In this document: positions 53,632-60,974 of the stretch, in pieces
Numbering within the stretch: the stretch's first letter is position 1
Layout of the letters: each line of letters starts with the position of its first letter
Assembly: GCF_002157855.1 (NCBI RefSeq)
Contig: NZ_CP020880.1
Location: forward strand, 1,674,001-1,738,000
DNA: 64,000 nucleotides
Source of the DNA: Sutcliffiella horikoshii
GTDB taxonomy: Bacteria > Bacillota > Bacilli > Bacillales > Bacillaceae_I
Reading direction: 5' to 3'
Made by a program: the position numbers and the translations under genes
The notes under the pieces: generated by a model
The model's input: only the letters and a program-made list of their open reading frames with translations
The model's database searches: none
Told to the model about the DNA's origin: nothing

Positions 53632-53662
53632 AAAAAAGAGCGTGGAAATACGCTCTTTTTTT
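53632..53662 (+). terminator. Intrinsic terminator
   Basis: AAAAAAGAGCGT and ACGCTCTTTTTT form a perfect 12-bp stem with a 6-base loop and T run. Confidence 0.9.
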
Positions 53663-53688
53663 AGAAAGATAAGAAAGTATAAAAATCG

Positions 53689-54030
53689 GTTGATTTCCGT
53701 TCCAGGCGCTTCGCTAGCCTGCGTGCGGTCCGTGAGCCTCCTCACTCCGTTGCGGGGTCTCACCTGTCCCTTCCTCCCGCGGGCGTCTGCGCGCATTCCA
53801 CTCCAATCAACAAGGTGACTTCATTCAGCTAAGGGGCTATGAAGAGGTTTTTACTTGAGTTAACTGTTAAAGCACTAACGTATCGTTCTAGTAATCTATA
53901 GCTGTTGATTGGAGCAAAAGGCGGAGACTCCTGAGGGAGATAGCGCTTGATGGAGACCCCGCAGGCGAAGGCCGAGGAGGCTCCAGCAGCGCCCCTAGGA
54001 AAGCGAAGCCATTTGCGGAAATCAACAGCG
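53689..54030. repeat. Composite structured repeat, locus 5 (inverted 53689-53811, forward 53900-54030)
   Basis: Same layout as locus 1, directly after a terminator. The forward copy is the subtype with TGGAG/CTCCA and AGCGC/GCGCC inner pairs, shared with locus 4, and has the outer stem CTGTTGATT ... AATCAACAG. The spacer holds AAGGTGACTTCATT and GAGTTAACT. The gap 53663-54160 holds nothing else apart from a small terminator. Confidence 0.92.
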
Positions 54031-54056
54031 GTGCATAACCAAGCAACAAAACAAGG

Positions 54057-54079
54057 ACCGGGCGGTTTACCCGGTTTTT
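54057..54079 (+). terminator. Small intrinsic terminator after repeat locus 5
   Basis: ACCGGG and CCCGGT form a 6-bp stem with a 7-base loop, then TTTT. Confidence 0.6.
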
Positions 54080-54160
54080 CTTATGGAAATCAATAAAATG
54101 CTTTCTTCTAGCATCTCATTAGTGGTATGATGTATTCTCTTGCGAAATTAGCACAGTGAC

Positions 54161-54397
54161 TTATTCCTCTATACCTAATAAATTTTGCAGCTTTGACAGG
54201 TCAAATCCTTTTACAACCTGCTCATCGACTGTTACAGTAGGAGTGGAATAAGACTGTAATTCATGTACTAAATAATCTCTTGCTTCTAGGTTCTCAGAGA
54301 TGTCAATCACCTTATAGGAGATATTATGGTGTGTTAAAAATTGTTTTACCACCTGACACGGGGGACAATCAGGTTGAGTATAGACGGTTATATTCAT
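54161..54397 (-). CDS. Glutaredoxin-like (NrdH-type) thiol protein
   Basis: A 78-residue thioredoxin-fold protein with the redox motif CPPC near the N-terminus (VYTQPDCPPCQVVKQFL) and the cis-Pro in YSTPTVTV, ending VKGFDLSKLQNLL. It probably exchanges thiol and disulfide electrons for an unknown partner. ATG 54397 has GAGGAG upstream. The longer in-frame form to 54451 is rejected. It is divergent from ykuJ. Confidence 0.84.
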   Translation of the reverse strand: MNITVYTQPDCPPCQVVKQFLTHHNISYKVIDISENLEARDYLVHELQSYSTPTVTVDEQVVKGFDLSKLQNLLGIEE

Positions 54398-54614
54398 GGA
54401 TACAGCTCCTCGTAAGAAAAAATTCACAACTTCGCATGTTTTATTCGTCATTTTAGACTACAATAAAAGGGAAGTTATGTTCGAACATTATTATAAATTT
54501 GTATTCCTAACTTTTATTTTACCGGATATTGAAAGGTTTTGTACAAAAAAACGAATGGCCTTACAAAACAAGGTGAATGATATAGGTAGGAAGGAATAGA
54601 AGGAGAGTTGTTAC

Positions 54615-54854
54615 ATGTCACTATTAGTAGGGATTGTAAAAAGATTGAATGATTTAAAGGAAACATCAGAAGCAGGAAATGAACCAGCACAACGCTTTTT
54701 TGAAGTAAACGGAGAAAAAGTGTGCAGCGTGAAATTCTTCGACAAGACCAATACATATGAATTGGAAGTATTTCTAAAAGGGGAAAACCCTAAAACATAT
54801 CAATTTGATAATATTGATATGATTGCTATTGAAATATTCGACCTGATCCACTAA
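54615..54854 (+). CDS. ykuJ: YkuJ-family protein
   Basis: A 79-residue soluble protein. LVGIVKRLNDLK, QRFFEVNGEKVCSVKFF and YQFDNIDMIAIEIFDLI match B. subtilis YkuJ, a small alpha/beta protein of unknown function. AAGGAGAG precedes the ATG. It is followed by the YueI-like and zinc-ribbon genes in a tight run (gaps of 43 and 14 bases). Confidence 0.88.
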   Translation: MSLLVGIVKRLNDLKETSEAGNEPAQRFFEVNGEKVCSVKFFDKTNTYELEVFLKGENPKTYQFDNIDMIAIEIFDLIH

Positions 54855-54897
54855 GAATTCCAGGGAAACCCTGAATTTCGAAATGGAGGGAAGTTAC

Positions 54898-55284
54898 ATG
54901 GGTAAAAACATTGATGATTATATAGATAAAGGGCTTAAAGGAACACCGGAAACAAAGGCAAGTGAGAGACGGGAATACCTCTCGCAAATTCGTGAGCGAA
55001 TTATTCTTGCATTGACAAACGGCCAAGTGATCCAGCAAAAACCTTATAAGCCCATTGCAGATCTAATGAAAAGATACCCTTCTTCCAAACTGTATCTGGA
55101 TGGGGAATTGGATTATATACATCTTTCCAAATATATTCGAATTGCGAATGATAACAATATCCCATTTACTATTGTCGACGATAAAGCGTCCTCTACCAAT
55201 ATTGGACTAGTCCTTTCTAGTCCTACAGCAATTGATAAAGAAGATATCTTTGTATCAAAGGAAGAGTTTCAACGACATTTATAG
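54898..55284 (+). CDS. YueI-family (DUF1694) protein
   Basis: A 128-residue protein. NIDDYIDKGLKGTPETKASERREYLSQIRERI and FTIVDDKASSTNIGLVLSS are typical of YueI/DUF1694 proteins, whose fold resembles L7Ae-type RNA-binding proteins. Function unknown. In B. subtilis yueI lies elsewhere, so this is an added or moved gene within the ykuJ-ykuK interval. ATG 54898 has GGAGGG 7 bases upstream. Confidence 0.85.
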   Translation: MGKNIDDYIDKGLKGTPETKASERREYLSQIRERIILALTNGQVIQQKPYKPIADLMKRYPSSKLYLDGELDYIHLSKYIRIANDNNIPFTIVDDKASSTNIGLVLSSPTAIDKEDIFVSKEEFQRHL

Positions 55285-55298
55285 TAGGAGTGGTTTAC

Positions 55299-55442
55299 AT
55301 GATGCCAACGGTTCACTGTCCTAAGTGCAATCGCGAAGAAGAAATGGATAAAGTACTTACTGCCCATTCAAATCAAAATGTCATGTATCGATGCCCGCAT
55401 TGTGCGTATTCGAAGTCACAAATCCATACAAGTAAAGGTTAA
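55299..55442 (+). CDS. Short zinc-ribbon protein
   Basis: A 47-residue frame starting MMPTVHCPKCNREEEMDKV with a second CPHC pair further on (RCPHCAYSKSQ), so two CxxC knuckles that can hold one zinc. GTAGGAG lies 8 bases upstream of ATG 55299. The stop is followed directly by the operon terminator. The tight spacing after the YueI-like gene and the intact cysteines support a real gene. Function unknown. Confidence 0.72.
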   Translation: MMPTVHCPKCNREEEMDKVLTAHSNQNVMYRCPHCAYSKSQIHTSKG

Positions 55443-55474
55443 CCAGGCTGTCCATCCACAGCCTGGTTTTTTTG
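55441..55474 (+). terminator. Intrinsic terminator of the ykuJ group
   Basis: AACCAGGCTG and CAGCCTGGTT form a perfect 10-bp stem with an 8-base loop and T run; it overlaps the stop codon. Confidence 0.9.
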
Positions 55475-55487
55475 TGTTTATGATCTG

Positions 55488-55820
55488 GTTGATTTCCGTT
55501 CCAGGCGCTTCGCTTGCCTGCGGGCGGTCCGTAAGCCTCCTCACTCCGTTGCGGGGTCTTACCTGTCCCTTCCTCCCGCGGGCGTCTGCACGCCTTCCAC
55601 TCCAATCAACAAGGAAACTTCATTAATATAAGGGTTATTGAGTAGCTAATAAACCTAGATAATTGAACATCATTCTTTAACGAGATTTTTAGCTGTGACT
55701 TGGAGCAAATGGCGAAGACTCCTGCGGGGGAGTAGCGGCAATGTTGAGACCCCGCAGCGAACGCGAGGAGGCTCAAGGTCGCCCCGCGGAAAGCGCAGCC
55801 ATTTGCGGAAAGGAACAGCG
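55488..55820. repeat. Composite structured repeat, locus 6 (inverted 55488-55610, forward 55691-55820)
   Basis: Same layout as locus 1. In the inverted copy GTAAG ... CTTAC replaces the GTGAG ... CTCAC of the other copies, a matched change on both sides of an inner stem. The spacer is 80 bp and less conserved. The remaining gap to ykuK (55821-56051) shows no gene I can support. Confidence 0.92.
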
Positions 55821-56051
55821 GATTAACCATTTACCTAAGAATTTCAGATTAAAAAGGGCCGGAAAGGTTTTAATGTTTTCTTTGCGAACAACAGCTGAAA
55901 ATTCATTGGATTTAACGTATAAACTTTTGATAATCGCGACAATAATGTAGATATATTTGTCATCCAACCAGCTTGAACGAAGAAAACACTACTTTTTTGG
56001 GAGGAAGGAACATATAAGTATAAGGGAAAGTACGGAAAAGGAAGTGGATAA

Positions 56052-56570
56052 ATGGATAACCCCAGCAAGTTTATTAATATTACCCACGGCTACCTTACTT
56101 TTGAACAAGCTTATGAAAAGATCCTTTTGTTTATCCAAAAAGACGTGAGGGCCCCATACTTACTATCTATCGGTACAGATTCGCATGTTCATCAACAGGA
56201 AACCAAATTCATGACAGCGGTGCATTTGCATCGGGTTGGTAAGGGTGCTTGGGGTTGTGTAAGACCATACATCGTAAATAGAGCCATTAGAAGCCTGCAT
56301 GAAAAAATTTCGCTTGAGACTGCTTTAAGTCAAGAAATTGCGATGTTATTTACAATGGAAAAATTGGAAAAGATACAAAATCTTTTACTGCCACATATAG
56401 AGCATGGCGCGGATTTCCATTTTGAAATTCATCTCGATATTGGACAAAAAGGTGCTACAAAAGATTTCATTCAGGAAATGACAGGTCGGATTACTGCCAT
56501 GGGCCTAGATGCCAAAATAAAGCCGGATGCTTATACAGCTTTTTGTTATGCTAACCGCTATACAAAGTAA
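56052..56570 (+). CDS. ykuK: YkuK-family (DUF458) RNase H-like protein
   Basis: A 172-residue protein. YLLSIGTDSHVHQQETKFMTAVHLHRVGKG and FEIHLDIGQKGATKDFIQEM match the DUF458/YkuK family, whose predicted RNase H-like fold has conserved Asp and His residues. The activity is unproven. GGAAGTGG precedes the ATG. abbA follows after a short gap, as in B. subtilis. Confidence 0.9.
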   Translation: MDNPSKFINITHGYLTFEQAYEKILLFIQKDVRAPYLLSIGTDSHVHQQETKFMTAVHLHRVGKGAWGCVRPYIVNRAIRSLHEKISLETALSQEIAMLFTMEKLEKIQNLLLPHIEHGADFHFEIHLDIGQKGATKDFIQEMTGRITAMGLDAKIKPDAYTAFCYANRYTK

Positions 56571-56602
56571 AACCAATCATGGAAAGGAGGGAAAATGGTG
56601 CA

Positions 56603-56773
56603 ATGGTGACTTTAACTCAAGAGGAAAAAGATCTGCTGGTAACCTTATTAATATCAACTGACGTGGCCAAGGAATTGGTAATCAGTGAAATAAACGATAT
56701 AGAGGTGGGGGAAAAGGAACTTGAGACTAGAACCTATCAAAAACTGATTGAACTGTATGATAAAATCTCATAG
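56603..56773 (+). CDS. abbA: Antirepressor of AbrB, AbbA
   Basis: A 56-64 residue helical protein that binds AbrB and blocks its DNA contact in B. subtilis, where it is switched on by Spo0A-P. TQEEKDLLVTLLIS, SEINDIEVGEKELETRTYQKL match the AbbA pattern, and the place between ykuK and ykuL agrees. ATG 56603 has AAAGGAGGG 11 bases upstream. ATG 56579 in the same frame lies before that site. Confidence 0.82.
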   Translation: MVTLTQEEKDLLVTLLISTDVAKELVISEINDIEVGEKELETRTYQKLIELYDKIS

Positions 56774-56790
56774 CGGGACGTCTTCCAGTA

Positions 56791-56818
56791 GCTGCCTAAT
56801 CTAGGGCAGTTTTTTTGT
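56791..56818 (+). terminator. Intrinsic terminator after abbA
   Basis: CTGCC and GGCAG around an 8-base loop, followed by T7. Confidence 0.72.
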
Positions 56819-56985
56819 TTTACTCTTAATTTTACAAGTTTTAAGTTAATCTTTGTCGAAGAAAGACGATTATTTTATTTTGGTTAAAATTCGAGTCCAA
56901 GTCATATTTGTGCTACAATAATATTGGTCAATTACACAAAGTGGCATATAGTATTAGAGAGTAAATATAGAGAGGAAGAACATTT

Positions 56986-57447
56986 ATGATCAGCCTCCAA
57001 AGTAGTAAAGTATTAGGAGCAACCATTAAAGATTTAATTATTCCAGCCGAACGGGTGGCACATGTGCAAGTTAAGAATAATCTGGAACACGCTTTACTAG
57101 TTCTGACTAAAACAGGATATACAGCTGTTCCTGTTCTAGATCCTAAATATAGGTTACATGGTCTTGTCAGCACTACCCACATTATGGATTCTATACTTGG
57201 ATTAGAGCGAATTGAATTTGATAAACTTGAACATATGATTGTTGAAGATGTGATGAATAAAGAACTTCCTTGTTTAAATGTAACGGATACAGTGGAGAAG
57301 GGTTTGGAGTTACTAGTGGACCATCCTTTTGTCTGTGTACAAGATGAGAACGATGTATTTGAAGGTATCCTGACCCGTCGTACAATCTTAGATAGATTAA
57401 TTACACATTTTCAAACGAATGAAACGAAAAAAGACCCTGAAGCATAG
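56986..57447 (+). CDS. ykuL: CBS-domain c-di-AMP sensor (YkuL, DarB, CbpB)
   Basis: A 153-residue protein with two CBS domains (about 15-70 and 80-140: LVLTKTGYTAVPVLDPKYRLHG, VEDVMNKELPCLNV, VQDENDVFEGILTRRTILDRL). In B. subtilis DarB and Listeria CbpB it binds c-di-AMP. In the free state it activates the stringent-response enzyme Rel, and in B. subtilis also pyruvate carboxylase. GGAAGAA precedes the ATG. Place and length fit B. subtilis ykuL. Confidence 0.92.
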   Translation: MISLQSSKVLGATIKDLIIPAERVAHVQVKNNLEHALLVLTKTGYTAVPVLDPKYRLHGLVSTTHIMDSILGLERIEFDKLEHMIVEDVMNKELPCLNVTDTVEKGLELLVDHPFVCVQDENDVFEGILTRRTILDRLITHFQTNETKKDPEA

Positions 57448-57459
57448 GGTCTTTTTTTG
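57427..57459 (+). terminator. Intrinsic terminator of ykuL
   Basis: AAAAAAGACCCT and AGGGTCTTTTTT form a perfect 12-bp stem with a 7-base loop; it overlaps the stop codon. Confidence 0.88.
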
Positions 57460-57575
57460 TTAAAATTCAAGGTTGCATTAATTTGGTTAAAGGGTACAAT
57501 TTACATAGAGTCACGAAATATATGAAGCATACTAAGAATCTATAGAGTTATTCAATAGAGAGAGAAGGGAAACAT

Positions 57576-59102
57576 ATGGGAACTGCAACACTTGAGAGGC
57601 AAGAAGTGAAACAAGCCTCACCAAACAAAACGAAGAAGCCATTGGTCCTAGCAGCTATTATGCTGGCAATGTTCATGGCAGCCATTGAAGCGACGATTGT
57701 GTCTACAGCGATGCCGGCAATTGCTGCAGATCTTGGGGGATTCTCTTTATACAGTTGGGTATTTTCTTCCTATTTATTGATGAATGCTGTAACAGTCTTA
57801 ATATATGGAAAACTGTCGGACCTGTTTGGTAGAAAACCAATCCTTACATTTGGAATTATCGTCTTTTTAATCGGATCTTTATTATGCGGAATGGCTACTT
57901 CCATTGAAATGTTAATCGTGTTTCGTTTTATTCAAGGTTTTGGGGCAGGAGCCGTTATGCCGATAGCCTCCACTATTGTGGGGGATATGTACACAAAGGA
58001 GGAACGGGCAAAGATACAAGGGTATTTATCGAGTGTATGGGGAATCTCTGCAATCTTAGGGCCAGCTATAGGCGGATTGCTTGTTCAGTATGTTAGCTGG
58101 AGATTTGTATTCTGGGTAAATATCCCTTTAGGCATTTTAGCCATTATCGGTCTGTATCTCTTTCTGCATGAGGGAGTGGAAAAGAAGAAGCACTCCATTG
58201 ACTATGCAGGAGCTGGCTTATTATTTGTATCTGTAAGTTCATTCATGCTTGTCATGGTAGAGGGCGGTGTAAGGTGGGAGTGGATTTCAGCTCCTGTATT
58301 TAGCCTTATTTCCTTATCCTTGATAACTTTTATATTCTTTATTTTGCAAGAAAAGAGAGCGAAAGATCCAATGATGCCGTTTGATATATGGCAAGAAAGG
58401 TCTATCTTAATTGCCAATACGACTTCGTTGACAACAGGTGTCATGTTAATTGGTATTTCTAGCTTCCTACCAGCATTTGTGCAAGGTGTCATGGAAAGGC
58501 CACCGATTGTTGCAGGCTTCACCCTGACTACCATGTCCATTGGATGGCCAATCGCTGCCATGATAGCAGGCAGGCTTTTGTTAAAAATAGGTTTCAGAAC
58601 CACTTCCATTATTGGAGGAGTTGCGCTGATACTTGGAAGCATCATTTTTATGACATTGAGCCCTGATGACGGTCCAGTCTGGGCTGCATTTGGTTCGTTC
58701 ATGATTGGAGTCGGAATGGGGTTTTCCACAACTGCCTTCATCGTCTCTATACAAAGCACCGTTCCTTGGCAAAAACGAGGAGTCGCAACAGCATCCAATA
58801 TGTTTATGAGAACGCTCGGAAGTACCATTGGAGCAGCATTGTTAGGTGGAATCTTGAACTCAAGAATTCAGGAGCATCTACGGGAAAATGGAGCCTTGGA
58901 TCAATTTTCTTTAGACTCGACGACGCTTCTTCTTAATGAGGAGCAGCGCAATCAACTTACAGAATCCATGAGAGTCTTGCTTCAAGATGGACTGACTTCC
59001 GCACTTCAGACCGTTTACCTTGTCGTTGCAGGATTTGCGGTCATCAGCTTTTTATTAATATTGCTCTTACCTAAGAAAAATGAAGAAAACGGCAACTCTT
59101 AA
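57576..59102 (+). CDS. MFS multidrug exporter, DHA2 (EmrB/QacA) family
   Basis: A 508-residue permease with about 14 helices. Helix 1 shows MAAIEATIVSTAMPAIAADLGG, the DHA2 motif D-type equivalent with Glu. The loop 2-3 motif GKLSDLFGRKP and the antiporter motif C region (WGISAILGPAIGGLLVQ) are intact. It should export lipophilic drugs or toxic compounds with proton exchange. B. subtilis has no such gene between ykuL and ccpC. AGAAGGG precedes the ATG. Confidence 0.88.
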   Translation: MGTATLERQEVKQASPNKTKKPLVLAAIMLAMFMAAIEATIVSTAMPAIAADLGGFSLYSWVFSSYLLMNAVTVLIYGKLSDLFGRKPILTFGIIVFLIGSLLCGMATSIEMLIVFRFIQGFGAGAVMPIASTIVGDMYTKEERAKIQGYLSSVWGISAILGPAIGGLLVQYVSWRFVFWVNIPLGILAIIGLYLFLHEGVEKKKHSIDYAGAGLLFVSVSSFMLVMVEGGVRWEWISAPVFSLISLSLITFIFFILQEKRAKDPMMPFDIWQERSILIANTTSLTTGVMLIGISSFLPAFVQGVMERPPIVAGFTLTTMSIGWPIAAMIAGRLLLKIGFRTTSIIGGVALILGSIIFMTLSPDDGPVWAAFGSFMIGVGMGFSTTAFIVSIQSTVPWQKRGVATASNMFMRTLGSTIGAALLGGILNSRIQEHLRENGALDQFSLDSTTLLLNEEQRNQLTESMRVLLQDGLTSALQTVYLVVAGFAVISFLLILLLPKKNEENGNS

Positions 59103-59131
59103 GGATAATAATTTAAGAGTTGCCGTTTTTT
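59088..59131. terminator. Bidirectional terminator
   Basis: AAACGGCAACTCTTAA and TTAAGAGTTGCCGTTT form a perfect 16-bp stem with a 9-base loop. It overlaps the MFS stop and faces the convergent TSUP gene. Confidence 0.92.
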
Positions 59132-59137
59132 CTTTTA

Positions 59138-59878
59138 TTACAGAATAATTTTTATAGACAAATAGAGTATGAGAAAAATAGAAAACGCGCTAAGTATCTT
59201 TTGCCAAGGAAGAAAAGCCAGCCTGTTAGCCAGTTTAATTGCAGTTTGAGCACCTACAAAAGATCCTAACCCTAAGGCCACCCCGACCCTCCAATCGAAA
59301 TACCCCATGGAGAAGTATACCCAAAATGAGACTGTGCAACTTGTAAAAGTTTGGAGTCTTGTTAGTCCAATGCTGGTAAGAAAAGAATGTCCAGCATTTA
59401 AAAAGGAATGCATAAGCAGAGTAGCTTGCCCTGGACCGAATAAACCATCGAAGGCGCCAATACCTATATAAGTTGGATAAAAAAGCGGGGTAGGAGTTCC
59501 GGTGTTTTTTGTTTTTTTAAAATTCGATTTTACGATATTTAGAATGGTGGCAATGAACAACAACACCAAAGCAACTTTAAGCAAGACTTCCTCTGTAAGA
59601 AAGGAGGCCAGCAATGCACCACTGATGCCTCCAATGATGGTAAAAGGCACAATGGATAAACCAAGCTTCAATTGAACTTGTTGCTTTTTCCATATCGTGT
59701 AAAAGCTAGTGAATGAACTAAAAGAATTTGAAAACTTATTTGCGGCAATCGCGGTATGAATAGGTACTCCCAAAAGTAGCATAGAAGGCAAATTAATAAG
59801 GCCGCCGCCTCCTCCGAGGGTTCCGACGAATGTTGCGATAAAACCAATTAAGGTAAGATAGTAGTAGGATGTTTCCAT
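59138..59878 (-). CDS. TSUP (TauE/SafE) family permease
   Basis: A 246-residue membrane protein with about seven helices. FVGTLGGGGGLINLPSMLLLGVP and the later FDGLFGPGQATLLMHSFL are the two inverted halves typical of TSUP permeases, which move sulfite, sulfonates or other organic anions. Substrate unknown. ATG 59878 is chosen because AAGAAGGTG is 6 bases upstream; GTG 59887 overlaps that site. It is divergent from ccpC, so ccpC might regulate it. Confidence 0.85.
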   Translation of the reverse strand: METSYYYLTLIGFIATFVGTLGGGGGLINLPSMLLLGVPIHTAIAANKFSNSFSSFTSFYTIWKKQQVQLKLGLSIVPFTIIGGISGALLASFLTEEVLLKVALVLLFIATILNIVKSNFKKTKNTGTPTPLFYPTYIGIGAFDGLFGPGQATLLMHSFLNAGHSFLTSIGLTRLQTFTSCTVSFWVYFSMGYFDWRVGVALGLGSFVGAQTAIKLANRLAFLPWQKILSAFSIFLILYLSIKIIL

Positions 59879-60000
59879 TGATGTCACCTTCTTTCAACGG
59901 TACTTTCTGTTGCTACTTCATTGTATGCTTTTAAAAGTCATAATGAAATGACATTAATATTAAGATATACTATAAGAAAAACTTATATTGAGGGTAGTTT

Positions 60001-60879
60001 ATGAACACATCAGAATTTCAAATTTTATCGGTATTGGCAAAAGAAAAAAATATGAGAAAAGCATCTGAACGCTTATTTGTTTCCCAACCTGCTTTATCAC
60101 AAAGACTGCAATCCATTGAAAAAAATTGGAATACGAAAATATTTATCAGAACGCAAAAAGGATTACTAATTACACCAGCCGGAGAAAAGATTGTGGAATT
60201 TGCCGAAGAGGTACTGGCAAAAGAAGCGAAGGTAAGAGAAGAAATTACTTCACTCGATAAAGAAATATATGGAACCCTAAAGATTGCAGTGGCAACCATT
60301 ATAGGACAATATTGGCTACCTAAAGTGCTGAAGAGATACATTCAAAAATACCCGAACGCGAAAGTTTCGCTTGTGACAGGGTGGAGTAGTGATATTGTCA
60401 AAAGTTTGTATGAAGATGAAGTTCACTTAGGAATTATTCGGGGAAATCCGGAATGGAAAGGGGTAAAGAAACATCTGCTCAGAGACAAACTTTACCTGGT
60501 AGATACGGAAATAAAAGAGCTTTCTGAACTTGAACTTACGGAGCGCCCGTTTATCCAATTTAAGAGTGATTCCACCTATTATCAAGAAATTCAAGTATGG
60601 TGGCATAAGAAATTTCAGGCACCGCCAAAGCGCACAATTGTGGTAGATCAAATAGAGACATGTAAACAGATGGCGTTGAATGGAATCGGCTATGCAATCC
60701 TGCCGTCCATCACCTTGCAGGATGATTATGATAACATTAAAAAAATTCCGCTAGAAGAAGATGAAGTGTCCAATTTGCACCGAGATACTTGGTTAATTGG
60801 ATATGAGTCTTCCTTTAATTTAAAGCAGGTAGAGGCGTTTCTAGAAGTATTAGAGGAATATGAACATGGAGGAAAATGA
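60001..60879 (+). CDS. ccpC: LysR-type regulator CcpC
   Basis: A 292-residue LysR protein. The N-terminal helix-turn-helix (NMRKASERLFVSQPALSQRLQSIEK) and the effector domain (TERPFIQFKSDSTYYQEIQ, DQIETCKQMALNGIGYAILP) closely match B. subtilis CcpC as I recall it. CcpC represses citZ and controls citB, with citrate as effector, and so ties the TCA branch to carbon supply. Its position before dapH fits the B. subtilis order, though ykuN-ykuO-ykuP are absent here. Confidence 0.9.
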   Translation: MNTSEFQILSVLAKEKNMRKASERLFVSQPALSQRLQSIEKNWNTKIFIRTQKGLLITPAGEKIVEFAEEVLAKEAKVREEITSLDKEIYGTLKIAVATIIGQYWLPKVLKRYIQKYPNAKVSLVTGWSSDIVKSLYEDEVHLGIIRGNPEWKGVKKHLLRDKLYLVDTEIKELSELELTERPFIQFKSDSTYYQEIQVWWHKKFQAPPKRTIVVDQIETCKQMALNGIGYAILPSITLQDDYDNIKKIPLEEDEVSNLHRDTWLIGYESSFNLKQVEAFLEVLEEYEHGGK

Positions 60880-60974
60880 TCCTTCTATTGAGATAATATT
60901 GGATTATCTAGAGAAGAAATAGTAATATAAATCTTTGAGATACTAGACTGCATGTTAAGGTGGAACGATTTTAT

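Noticed and set aside
54396-54599. 67-codon plus-strand frame before ykuJ
   Set aside because: Lysine-rich, no family, overlaps the start and ribosome binding site of the divergent glutaredoxin-like gene, and no good ribosome binding site of its own.
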